A DNA stretch of 64,000 nt. It comes from Deltaproteobacteria bacterium (GTDB lineage Bacteria > Myxococcota > Kuafuiibacteriia > Kuafuiibacteriales > Kuafuiibacteriaceae). Position numbers and translations under genes: made by a program. Below the pieces are notes generated by a model, which was given only the letters and a program-made list of their open reading frames with translations, did no database searches and was not told the DNA's origin. Positions 7,856-16,602 of the stretch are shown here, one piece after another. Position 1 is the stretch's first letter. Each line of letters opens with the position of its first letter. Location: the NCBI GenBank assembly GCA_020632995.1, contig JACKEN010000001.1:2016001-2080000 (forward strand), in the 5' to 3' direction.

Positions 7856-10800
7856 TCAGCGCTCCGAGAACGCCTGATCCCACAACAGGGCCTGTTCCTT
7901 CTTGTGCGCCGCCGCCGAGCCCGTCGCGGGGCTCGCCGACTCGGGCCGCGTCACCCCGAAGAAGGGGTGGCGCTCGGCCACGTTGTCTCCCAGGCGCATG
8001 TACAAGAAGCTCCACGCGCCCATGTTGCGCGGCTCCTCCTGCACCCACACCACCGGCGTGCCGGCGGGGTACGCCTCCAGCTCCGCCATGAGCAGATCCA
8101 TGCGGAGCGGGTAGTACATCTCCATGCGGAGGATCGCCACGTCGTGCGCCCCGCGCCGCTCCCGCTCCGCCTCCAGCTCGTAATACAGCTTGCCGCTGGT
8201 GAGGAGGACCCGGCGCACCTTCTTGGGCTCCAGCTCGGGGTCGGTGTCGCCCAGGAAGTACCGGAAGCCGGTGTTGGCAAACTCGTCCAGGCCGCTCACC
8301 GCCTTCGGATGCCGGAGCAGGCTCTTCGGCGACATCACGATGAGGGGCTTGCGGCTCGGCCGGAGCACCTGCCGACGCAGCGCGTGGAAGAACTGGGCCG
8401 GCGTGGTGAAGTTGGCCACCTGGATGTTGTCCTCGGCCGAGAGGGCCAGGTACCGCTCCAGCCGGGCGCTGGAGTGCTCGGGCCCCTGCCCCTCGAACCC
8501 GTGCGGCAACAGGAGGGTCAGGCCGCTCCACCGCTTCCACTTGTCCTCGCCGCTCACCAGGAACTGGTCGATGATCACCTGGGCCACGTTGGTGAAGTCA
8601 CCGAACTGCGCCTCCCAGATGGTCAGGGCCTCGGGATAGTCGAGTGAGTAGCCATACTCGAACCCGAGCACCCCGATCTCGGACAGCGGTGAGTTCCAGA
8701 CGTCGAACATCCCCTGGTCCGGCGACAGGTGCCGGAACGGCACGTGCCGCCGCCCGTTCTCGTAGTCGTGGAGCACCGCGTGCCGGTGGCTGAAGGTGCC
8801 GCGCTGGGCGTCCTGACCCGAGATGCGCACCCGGGAGCCCTCCACCAGCAGGGTGGCGAAGGCCAGGGCCTCCCCCGCGCCCCAATCCAGCGGGACCTCG
8901 CCCGACGCCATGCTGCGCCGCTGCTCGAGGAGCTTCTCGATCTTCGGGTGGGGGGTGAAGCTGTCGGGGTACTCGGTGAGCTTCGTCAGGATCTGGGCAA
9001 GCTGGCCTGCATCGACCCGGGTGTCCACCTCGGGGAGGTTGGCCGCCGCCCCGCCCCGATAGTTGCGCCAGAAGCGCTGCCCCGCGCTCACGGAGTCGGC
9101 GTCGTAGTCCTCGGCCTTGGCCGCGGTGAGCTCCTCTTCCAGCCGGTCGCGTCGCTCGATCGAGATGCGCTCCGCCTCGTCGGGCTTGATCTCGCCGAGG
9201 GCGTACAGGTTGTCGAGGTAGCCCTCGCGCACCGACTTGCGCTTGCGGATGGTGCGGTACAGGAGCGGCTGGGTGAAGGCGGGCTCGTCGCCCTCGTTGT
9301 GGCCATGCCTGCGGTAGCAGTACATATCGATGACCACGTCCTTCTTGAACTCCTCGCGGAACTCCATCGCCAGCGTGATCGCCTGGGCCACCGCCTCCGG
9401 GTGCTCACCGTTCACGTGGAAGATGGGGATCTGGAGCATCTTCGCCACGTCGGACGCGTATTGGGTGGAGCGGCCCTCGTTCGGGTTGGTGGTGAAGCCC
9501 ACCTGGTTGTTCACGATGATGTGCAGGGCGCCGCCGGTGCGGTACCCGTGCAGCTCGGAGAGGTTCAGGGTCTCCTGCACCACCCCCTGCCCCGCGAACG
9601 CGGCGTCGCCGTGGATGAGGATGGGCATCGCCCGCGCCCGCTCCGCGTCGCCGAAGCGGTCCTGCTTGGCCCGCACCCGGCCCAGCACCACCGGGTTCAC
9701 GAACTCCAGGTGGCTGGGGTTGAAGGTCAGCGACAGGTGCACCCGGTTCCCCGAGGTGGTGATGCGGTCGCTCGAGTAACCCAGGTGATACTTCACGTCG
9801 CCCGAGCCGATGAACTTGTCGGGGTCGGCGTCCTGGAACTCACGGAAGATCTGCCGCGGGCTCTTGCCCATGATGTTCGCGAGCACGTTCAGGCGGCCGC
9901 GGTGGGCCATGCCGATGACGATCTCCTCCACCCCGTGCTCGCCCGCGGTCTCGACCGCGAAGTCCAACAGCGGGATCAAGGACTCCGCGCCCTCGAGCGA
10001 GAAGCGCTTCGCCCCGATGAACTTCTTGTGGATGAACTGCTCGAAGATCTCGGCGTCGGTGAGCTTCGTCAGGATGCGGATCTGCTCCTCCTGGGAGAGC
10101 TTCCGCCGGTTCTGGGCGGCCTCCATCCGGTCCTGGAGCCACATCTTGATCTTGATGTCGTCGATGTGCATGAACTGCACGCCGATCGATCTGCAATACG
10201 TCTTGCGAAGGTGGGCGATGATGTCGCGCAGGCGCATCACCGGCCGGCCCGGGATGGTGGTGGAGCTGAACAGCATGTCCAGGTCCTGCTGCTGGAACCC
10301 GTAGTAGGCGGGGTTCAGCTCCGGGTAGACCTCCTTCGGCAGGCCCAGCGGGTCGAGGTCGGCCAGCAGGTGGCCACGCACGCGGTAGGCGCGGATCAGC
10401 TGGTCGACCCGGTCCTGCCGGGTGCCGCTGTCGCGCAGGCGCCGGGTCAGGACCCGGATGATCCCGGTGGCCAGCACCGGGCGGCGCTCGAGGGTGTCTC
10501 GCAGGTCCTTCGCGCTGATGCGCAGCAGCCGCACCGGCCCCACCGCGGTCGCGTCGGCGGAGCGCGGCTGGCTGTCGAGCACCGCCATCTCACCCACCAC
10601 GTCGCCCGGCCCGAGCTCCGCCACCATGCGGCCGCCGCGGCCCACCAGCACCTGACCCTCGGTGATGATGTACATGTCGCGGCCCATCTCGCCCTCGCGG
10701 ACGATGCTGCGGCCGGCCTCCACCTGCACCTCATGGGCGATCCGGGCCACCTCGGGCAGCTCGGACTCCGGCAGGTCCTGGAACATGGCGAGGGACCGCA

Positions 10801-11101
10801 GGAACGGCACCTTCGCCGCCACGTCGTGGCCGTGCATCGGGACCACCGGCGCCGGCGGCGCGTCGAGGGCCTCGAGGTGCACCGGGTGCAGGGCCTCCCC
10901 CTCGGAGGGGTTGAAGATGGAGCGCAGCCCGAAGGAGGGCCCGAGGCGCACCCCGTTCAGCCCCTCCTCACCCGCCTCCATGTGCTGGAACCAGCTCGCC
11001 CAGCTCGGGTCCACCGACGCGGGGTCCTTGCGGTACTGCGCATAGAGCTCCTCGATGAAGGGGAGGTTGTGGCTGCCGAGGCCACCGGGACTGTCGCCCA
11101 T
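7856..11101 (-). CDS. sucA: 2-oxoglutarate dehydrogenase E1 with inserted cyclic-nucleotide-binding-type domain
   Basis: Thiamine-diphosphate E1 subunit that decarboxylates 2-oxoglutarate. It has 1081 residues against about 930-950 in E. coli. Residues 1-60 are the usual N-terminal element (FIEELYAQYRKDPASVDPSW), and from about residue 228 the normal core resumes (VDQLIRAYRVRGHLLADLDP), including HGDAAFAGQGVVQETLNLS and the usual C-terminal region. Between them, about residues 98-225, is a Crp/PKA-type cNMP-binding domain. It begins FLRSLAMFQDLPESEL, has REGEMGRDMYIITEG, and a phosphate-binding cassette GDVVGEMAVLDSQPRSADAT with Glu171 and Arg180 in the places that contact the cyclic nucleotide in CRP. 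The ATG at 11101 follows a GGGGG tract. The gene diverges from a rhomboid gene. Both E1 and cNMP-domain calls are clear; binding and regulation are inference. Confidence 0.95.
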   Translation of the reverse strand: MGDSPGGLGSHNLPFIEELYAQYRKDPASVDPSWASWFQHMEAGEEGLNGVRLGPSFGLRSIFNPSEGEALHPVHLEALDAPPAPVVPMHGHDVAAKVPFLRSLAMFQDLPESELPEVARIAHEVQVEAGRSIVREGEMGRDMYIITEGQVLVGRGGRMVAELGPGDVVGEMAVLDSQPRSADATAVGPVRLLRISAKDLRDTLERRPVLATGIIRVLTRRLRDSGTRQDRVDQLIRAYRVRGHLLADLDPLGLPKEVYPELNPAYYGFQQQDLDMLFSSTTIPGRPVMRLRDIIAHLRKTYCRSIGVQFMHIDDIKIKMWLQDRMEAAQNRRKLSQEEQIRILTKLTDAEIFEQFIHKKFIGAKRFSLEGAESLIPLLDFAVETAGEHGVEEIVIGMAHRGRLNVLANIMGKSPRQIFREFQDADPDKFIGSGDVKYHLGYSSDRITTSGNRVHLSLTFNPSHLEFVNPVVLGRVRAKQDRFGDAERARAMPILIHGDAAFAGQGVVQETLNLSELHGYRTGGALHIIVNNQVGFTTNPNEGRSTQYASDVAKMLQIPIFHVNGEHPEAVAQAITLAMEFREEFKKDVVIDMYCYRRHGHNEGDEPAFTQPLLYRTIRKRKSVREGYLDNLYALGEIKPDEAERISIERRDRLEEELTAAKAEDYDADSVSAGQRFWRNYRGGAAANLPEVDTRVDAGQLAQILTKLTEYPDSFTPHPKIEKLLEQRRSMASGEVPLDWGAGEALAFATLLVEGSRVRISGQDAQRGTFSHRHAVLHDYENGRRHVPFRHLSPDQGMFDVWNSPLSEIGVLGFEYGYSLDYPEALTIWEAQFGDFTNVAQVIIDQFLVSGEDKWKRWSGLTLLLPHGFEGQGPEHSSARLERYLALSAEDNIQVANFTTPAQFFHALRRQVLRPSRKPLIVMSPKSLLRHPKAVSGLDEFANTGFRYFLGDTDPELEPKKVRRVLLTSGKLYYELEAERERRGAHDVAILRMEMYYPLRMDLLMAELEAYPAGTPVVWVQEEPRNMGAWSFLYMRLGDNVAERHPFFGVTRPESASPATGSAAAHKKEQALLWDQAFSER

Positions 11102-11173
11102 GGGCCCCCGTGTTACTCTCAAAGGGCTGTGCCCTCAACCGTTTCAGACGGGTGAGTCGCTCCAAGACCCTGA

Positions 11174-12235
11174 ATGCGCTGCCCCCGCTGCTCCTTTCCC
11201 CTCACCCCCGTGATCCACGCCGACGTGGAGGTGGATCACTGCCGCCGCTGCGGTGGCGCCTTCTTCGACCCCGGGGAGGCCCGCACCCTCTTCGGGCCCG
11301 AGGTCGATCCCGCCACCTGGCGCGCCCTGTGGGCCACCACCCCCACCGGGACCTCCCGGCTCCGGTGCCCGCGCGACGAGGCGCGGCTCGAGGCGCACCA
11401 CGTGCGGCTCCCGGGCAAGCGCGCGGGGCCGACGGAGGTCGAGGTGGACACCTGCCCCACCTGCCAGGGCCTCTGGCTGGACGCCCAGGAGGGGTCGACC
11501 CTGCGGCACGTGGTCAAGGAGGCCGCGGCCCACGCCGAGGCCCGGGCCTCGGGCGAGGTCAAGCCCGGGGTGCCCGCCTACCTCTTCCAGGTCTTCACCT
11601 CGCTCCCGATCGAGGTCTGGAACCCGGTCCGGCGCCCGCCGGTGCTGGTCTACGGCCTGGTCGCGGTCCTGGTCGGGGTGTACTTCTTCGTCGAGCTCCC
11701 GCTCCAGGGGCTCCTCGAAGCGCAACCTGGCCTGCTCCTCCTCATCCCGAAGGAGCTCTTCCATGGGGAGCACGTGTGGACCCTGTTCACCTCCGGCTTC
11801 CTGCACGGCGGGATCGGGCACCTGCTGGGCAACCTCTACTTCCTCTGGGTCTTCGGCGACAACGTCGAGGACACCCTCGGCCGGGGCCGCTTCCTCACCC
11901 TCTACCTCGTCGCGATGGTGGCGGGCGCCCTCGCCCACGCCGCGCTCGACCCCGGGAGCGAGGTGCCGATGCTCGGCGCCTCGGGGGCCATCGCGGGGCT
12001 GATGGGCGCCTACGTGGTGCTCTTCCCCAAGGTGAAGGTGTGGCTGGTGCTCTTCTTCATCCGCTTCCGCCTCGGCGTCACCTGGTACCTGTTGGTGTGG
12101 GTGCTCATGCAGCTCGGCATGGGCCTGGCGGGCGAGCGCGCGGTGGCCTGGATGGCCCACCTCGGCGGCTTCTTCGCGGGGGTGATCCTCGCCTTCGTCT
12201 ACCGCGGCGGCGAGAAGCGCTTGTCGAGCATGTAG
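11174..12235 (+). CDS. rhomboid-family intramembrane serine protease with N-terminal zinc-binding region
   Basis: Membrane serine protease of 353 residues. The N-terminal 110 residues are a cytoplasmic double zinc-ribbon-like region (MRCPRCSFPL, HCRRCGGAFFD, RCPRDEARLE, TCPTCQGLWLD). The rest has at least six hydrophobic helices with the rhomboid motifs: HGGIGHLLGNLYFLWVFGD in helix 2, the catalytic serine in LGASGAIAGLMGAY, and the catalytic histidine in AHLGGFFAGV. Rhomboids cleave transmembrane segments of other proteins; the substrate here is unknown. The ATG at 11174 gives the first zinc ligands directly. The last 37 bases overlap the 3' end of the opposing gene. The 72-base gap to sucA must hold both divergent promoters. 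Confidence 0.93.
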   Translation: MRCPRCSFPLTPVIHADVEVDHCRRCGGAFFDPGEARTLFGPEVDPATWRALWATTPTGTSRLRCPRDEARLEAHHVRLPGKRAGPTEVEVDTCPTCQGLWLDAQEGSTLRHVVKEAAAHAEARASGEVKPGVPAYLFQVFTSLPIEVWNPVRRPPVLVYGLVAVLVGVYFFVELPLQGLLEAQPGLLLLIPKELFHGEHVWTLFTSGFLHGGIGHLLGNLYFLWVFGDNVEDTLGRGRFLTLYLVAMVAGALAHAALDPGSEVPMLGASGAIAGLMGAYVVLFPKVKVWLVLFFIRFRLGVTWYLLVWVLMQLGMGLAGERAVAWMAHLGGFFAGVILAFVYRGGEKRLSSM

Positions 12236-13257
12236 AGGTACATCACCGCCATCGAGTCCTGGGGCTCGCCGGTGGTGTTCTCGTAGACGCTCACCAGCTC
12301 GTACTCGTGGTCCTTGTAGACCGGCAGGCCCTCCACGCTCGAGAAGGCCTCCACGTGCTCGAGCCCGAGCTTCCCCACCGCGTTCCTCGCCTTGCTCTTG
12401 AACACGGTGAGCCCGGTGGTCTTGTCGATGAGCTCGAGGGACTGCGCGAGCGGGTGCAGGTGCACCGCGATGTAGTGGACGGTGGTGTCGTAGGGCACCG
12501 CCATGATCCGGGTGACCGGGGTGCGGTTCACCTCACGCCCCGGCTTCACCACCCAGTGGCCGGTGAACTTGCGCCCCATCCCGTCGTCGTAGGTGTGGTC
12601 GGACGCGTTCTTGCCCTCCATGCACCCGGTGCCCTCCATCTTGTGGCCCTCGCCGTGCTGCATCCCGAAGTGCCCGTCCTTGCCCTCCAACAGGGCCAGC
12701 CCGTAGGCGCTCTTCTGGAACAGCGCCTTCATGCCCTGCTTCACCTGGGCCTCGCTCGCGTAGTGCACGGTGACCTTGTGCCGGACGTCGAAGTTCGCCG
12801 GGTCGTGGTTCAGGTTGAGGACCTGGGTGGTGAGCGAGATCGGCTCGCTCGAGCGCACCGGGATCCCGAACCCGGGCGGGAAGCGGATCGAGAACTGCCC
12901 CTGGGAGAGGGTGAAGAGCCGCCCCGAGATCCCGGGCTCCGCCGCCACCGCGTCCCGGTGGGCCATCGGGTCGATGTCGAGGTTGGAGTGGCACATGAAC
13001 TCCTGGGCCATCGGGGTCTCCCCGTCGGCCCCGACCATCACCGCCTCGTACCCGGTGATCCACACCAGCTCGTCCTTCTTCGGGTCCCCGAGCTGGAAGC
13101 GGTCGGTGCTCGAGGGCCCCATCATGGACTTGTACTTCTTGTCCACGTGGTAGACCCGCGACAGCACCTGGTGGGTCCGGTCGGGGGCCTCACCCGCCAG
13201 CGCGGGGGCGGCCCACAGGGTGATCGCCAAACTCATACAGACGGCTCGCTTCAGCAC
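12199..13257 (-). CDS. secreted His/Met/Cys-rich protein of unknown function
   Basis: Exported protein of 352 residues; family not recognised. A signal peptide is clear (KRAVCMSLAITLWAAPALAG, cleavage after ALA). The mature part has segments rich in possible metal ligands: MAQEFMCHSNLDIDPMAHRD, then FGMQHGEGHKMEGTGCMEG, then VHYIAVHLHPLAQSLELID. The spaced His/Met pattern resembles copper-binding or copper-monooxygenase-like proteins, but no catalytic motif could be assigned, so this is only a suggestion. The GTG at 13257 was chosen because it supplies the basic n-region of the signal peptide; an ATG at 13236 would lose it. The 3' end overlaps the rhomboid gene by 37 bases, and the metalloprotease gene diverges from it. 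Confidence 0.72.
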   Translation of the reverse strand: MLKRAVCMSLAITLWAAPALAGEAPDRTHQVLSRVYHVDKKYKSMMGPSSTDRFQLGDPKKDELVWITGYEAVMVGADGETPMAQEFMCHSNLDIDPMAHRDAVAAEPGISGRLFTLSQGQFSIRFPPGFGIPVRSSEPISLTTQVLNLNHDPANFDVRHKVTVHYASEAQVKQGMKALFQKSAYGLALLEGKDGHFGMQHGEGHKMEGTGCMEGKNASDHTYDDGMGRKFTGHWVVKPGREVNRTPVTRIMAVPYDTTVHYIAVHLHPLAQSLELIDKTTGLTVFKSKARNAVGKLGLEHVEAFSSVEGLPVYKDHEYELVSVYENTTGEPQDSMAVMYLYMLDKRFSPPR

Positions 13258-13503
13258 GGCGGGGAGGATCCCCGGCGGAAACCGAGCTTGCAAGGGGCCC
13301 CCGCGCCGCCGATGTCGGCCGATTCGGCACATTCCGGATGTGACGCGGTGCAGCGCACCGTCTCGCGGAGGACAACGTCCTACGTCAAGTGGCCCACCCC
13401 CGGTTACGCCGAGCAAACTTCCGCGTACGGCGTGTTACTAGAGTGACGCGCTGGGGAGCGCTGGGGACTTGGGACGGACCTTGGTGAGGTAGCGATTTTG
13501 ATC

Positions 13504-16500
13504 ATGAGAAGCTCTGCTGTGGCGATCGGCCTCGCGGCGTGTTGGGCGGTGCCCTCGGCGGCGATGGCGTTCAACGCGCCGTCCCACCTCGACCGGGGCA
13601 ACGTGCTGGAGACCGCCTCCGGCGTAGAGACCCGAACCGGACGGAGCACCGGCTGGAACGTGCCGGCCGAGGCCGAGGCGCGGTGGAACCGGTTCCTCGA
13701 GGCCGAGGGCGGCTCCTGGCGCGCCCTGTGGGACGCGGACACCCGGGTCCCCTTGCGGATCCTGGGTGAAGGCGTCGCGGCCCCCGGCGCCACGCTGAGC
13801 GCCGAGGCGGCTGAGGAGGCCGCCCTCGCCTTCGTGTCGCGGCACCTCGAGCTCCTGGCCCCCGGGGCCGCCCCGGCGGACCTGGTCCTGGTCAGCGACG
13901 AGTACGACGCGCAGGCCAACCTGCGGACGGTGGCGTTCGAGCAGCGCCACCGTGGGATGCCGGTGCTGGGCGGCCAGCTCAGCGTGCGCATCAAGAACGA
14001 CCGCATCTTCGTGGTGGGCTCCGAGGCCCTGCCCAACGTGGACGCCGCCGCGCCGGCGACGCTGGTGCGCGAAGACAAGGCCCGCTCGCTCGCACTCGAC
14101 TGGGTCGCCCGCGGCGCCACCGGCGTGCGGGTGCGTGAGGTCGGCAAGACCGCCTTCGTCCTGCCCCTGATCGGCGGGGACGCTCGGATCACCTTCGCCA
14201 CCGTGGTGGAGGTCGTGGTGGACGCCCAGCGCCCGCTCGGCCGCTGGTCGGTCTACCTCGACGCCGCGACCGGCGCCCCGGTGGCCCGGCGCCAGACCCT
14301 GCAGTTCCTCTCCGGCTCGGTTCAGTACAACGCGCCGATCCGGCACCCGGGCGGCACCCGGCACGACGCCGCGGCGCCCTTCGCGACGATCATCATCGAC
14401 GGCCAGACCCTCAGCGCCGACGCCCAGGGCGCGGTCAGCTGGAACGGGAACACCCCGGCCACCATCACGATGCGCGCTGACGGCAGCGAGGTCACGGTGC
14501 TCAACGACGCCGGGGCCGAGGCCACCTTCAGCACCACCATCCAGGACGGCGGCAACGCGGTCTGGGACGCGCGGGACGAGGAGTTCGTGGACGCCCAGGT
14601 GGCAACCTACATTGCGGGCAACGAGGTGAAGGGCTACGCCAAGGAGATCGCGCCCGACATGGCGTGGCTCCAGAACGCGCGGCTGCAGGCCACCGTCAAC
14701 ATCAACGACACCTGCAACGCGTACAGCGACGGCACCACCATCAACTTCTTCCGCGCCAGCCGGCAGTGCGAGAACACCGGGCGGCTCACCGACGTGGTCC
14801 ACCACGAGTTCGGCCACAGCTTCCACGCCCACGCCATCATCCGCGGCGCCGGCGCCTTCGACAGCGCGCTGTCCGAGGGGGCGAGCGACTACCTGGCCGC
14901 CACCATGACCGACGACAACGGCATGGGCCGGGGCTTCTTCTACAGCGACGCGCCCCTGCGCGACGTGGACGAGGCGCGGGATCGGGTCTGGCCGGACGAC
15001 TCCAACAACGAGCCCCACGAGGTCGGCCTGATCTTCGCTGGCGCGATGTGGGATCTGCGCAAGAACCTGATCCGCAGCTTCGGCGACCGCGACGCGGCGA
15101 TCCGCTACACCGACCAGCTCTGGTACCAGGCCCTCAAGCGCAGCGCCGACATCCCGTCCTCGTACGCCGAGGTGGTGGCGGCGGACGACGACGACGGCAA
15201 CGTCGCCAACGGCACCCCCCACATCTGCGACATCAACGAGGCCTTCGGCCGCCACGGGCTGGCCGACGTGGGCCAGATCGGCCCCGCCATCTCCACCCCG
15301 GTGGTGAGCAACGGCGAGGTCTCGGTGCCGGTGGGCGAGCCCAACAGCGAGTGCCCCGGGGTGGCGATCCTCGGCATGACCCTCCACTGGCAGCTCCGCG
15401 AGGACACCAACACCCGCGGCACGGTGGTGCTGGCCGCCGGCGCCGGTGGCTACACCGCCGCCATCCCCGAGCAGGCCCCCGGCAGCGTCGTGCAGTACCG
15501 GGTCGAGGTCGCGATGGAGGACGGCAGCACCCAGCAGCTCCCCGACAACCCGGCGGACCCGTTCTACGAGCTGTTCGTCGGCACCGTGGTGCCGCTGTAC
15601 TGCACCGACTTCGAGTCGGACCCCGCGGCGGAGGGCTGGACCCACGAGCTCCTGGCCGGCCAGGACCGCGAGGGCGCCGACGACTGGACCTGGGGACCAC
15701 CCCTCGCCGCCCCGAGCAGCGGGGACCCGCAGGCCGCGTACTCGGGCACCAACGTCATCGGCAACGACCTGGGCGGCGGCAACTACAACGGCCTCTACCA
15801 GTCCGATAAGCAGAACGTGATGCGCGCCCCCGCGGTGGACACCCAGCGCTACCCGGTGGTCCGCCTGCAGTACCGGCGCTGGCTGAACGTCGAGGACGGC
15901 GACTTCGACAAGGCCCTCATCGGCAGCAACAACAGCGTGGTCTGGTCCAACCGGGCGTCCGGCGGCCAGGGCGACACCCACCACACCGACAAGGAGTGGC
16001 GCTTCCACGACGTCGACCTCACCAACACCGTCCAGGACGGCAAGGTGGCCGTCACCTTCCACATCCAGTCCGATCAAGGCCTGGAGTTCGGCGGCTGGAC
16101 CATCGACGACTTCTGCATCGTGGGCTTCCTGCCCCCGGGCCAGAACATCTGCGGCAACGGGAACATCGAGGGCCTCGAGGTCTGCGACGACGGCAACCTC
16201 GAGGACGGCGACGGCTGCGAGGCCAACTGCACCTTCTCCCCCGGCGTAGTTGCCTGCGGCAACGGCACGGTGGAGGCGGGCGAGGCCTGCGACGACGGCA
16301 ACCTCCTGAACGACGACGGCTGCCAGGCGGACTGCACGATCACCCCGAGCACGAACCCGACCTGCGAGACCGACCCGAGCCTCTGCGAGAACCCGGATCC
16401 GGGCATCCAGACCCTGGACGAGGGTGAGGGCGGCTGCGGCTGCGCCACCTCGAGCGAGGGCGCGGGCGCCCCGATCGGCCTCGCCTGGCTCGCGATCGCC

Positions 16501-16530
16501 GGCCTCCTGTTCGTGCGCCGCCGCCGCTAG
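13504..16530 (+). CDS. secreted zinc metalloprotease with DUF4215 repeats and MYXO-CTERM tail
   Basis: Exported protease of 1008 residues. Order of parts: signal peptide (cut near AMAFNAP), an FTP-like propeptide region (about 85-190, EQRHRGMPVLGGQLSVRI), a catalytic domain with HEFGH at 434-438 and the third zinc ligand in ALSEGASDYLA (Glu458), as in M4/M36-type proteases, beta-rich domains, two cysteine-rich DUF4215 repeats (about 883-945, VCDDGNLEDGDGCEANC and ACDDGNLLNDDGCQADC), and a C-terminal MYXO-CTERM signal: Gly/Cys motif GGCGCATSSE, a hydrophobic helix and RRRR. The MYXO-CTERM tail is known to direct anchoring or release at the myxobacterial surface. The ATG at 13504 is used; a TTG at 13498 has a better spaced GAGGT and would add two residues. 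It diverges from the His/Met-rich secreted protein gene. Confidence 0.92.
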   Translation: MRSSAVAIGLAACWAVPSAAMAFNAPSHLDRGNVLETASGVETRTGRSTGWNVPAEAEARWNRFLEAEGGSWRALWDADTRVPLRILGEGVAAPGATLSAEAAEEAALAFVSRHLELLAPGAAPADLVLVSDEYDAQANLRTVAFEQRHRGMPVLGGQLSVRIKNDRIFVVGSEALPNVDAAAPATLVREDKARSLALDWVARGATGVRVREVGKTAFVLPLIGGDARITFATVVEVVVDAQRPLGRWSVYLDAATGAPVARRQTLQFLSGSVQYNAPIRHPGGTRHDAAAPFATIIIDGQTLSADAQGAVSWNGNTPATITMRADGSEVTVLNDAGAEATFSTTIQDGGNAVWDARDEEFVDAQVATYIAGNEVKGYAKEIAPDMAWLQNARLQATVNINDTCNAYSDGTTINFFRASRQCENTGRLTDVVHHEFGHSFHAHAIIRGAGAFDSALSEGASDYLAATMTDDNGMGRGFFYSDAPLRDVDEARDRVWPDDSNNEPHEVGLIFAGAMWDLRKNLIRSFGDRDAAIRYTDQLWYQALKRSADIPSSYAEVVAADDDDGNVANGTPHICDINEAFGRHGLADVGQIGPAISTPVVSNGEVSVPVGEPNSECPGVAILGMTLHWQLREDTNTRGTVVLAAGAGGYTAAIPEQAPGSVVQYRVEVAMEDGSTQQLPDNPADPFYELFVGTVVPLYCTDFESDPAAEGWTHELLAGQDREGADDWTWGPPLAAPSSGDPQAAYSGTNVIGNDLGGGNYNGLYQSDKQNVMRAPAVDTQRYPVVRLQYRRWLNVEDGDFDKALIGSNNSVVWSNRASGGQGDTHHTDKEWRFHDVDLTNTVQDGKVAVTFHIQSDQGLEFGGWTIDDFCIVGFLPPGQNICGNGNIEGLEVCDDGNLEDGDGCEANCTFSPGVVACGNGTVEAGEACDDGNLLNDDGCQADCTITPSTNPTCETDPSLCENPDPGIQTLDEGEGGCGCATSSEGAGAPIGLAWLAIAGLLFVRRRR

Positions 16531-16602
16531 CCCCTTCGACTCCGCCCGCCCTTCACCGCGGCGAGGAGAAAAGACCGCGCGTCCTCGAGAGTACTTGAGG
16601 GC

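Noticed and set aside
4650..7877. 1075-codon open frame on the plus strand across sucB and its neighbour
   Set aside because: Antisense frame of real minus-strand genes; sequence is Arg/His/Gly/Ala-rich with no domain, typical of high-GC DNA.
8729..11155. 808-codon plus-strand frame over sucA
   Set aside because: Antisense to sucA, whose protein motifs are unmistakable; no ribosome-binding site or domain.
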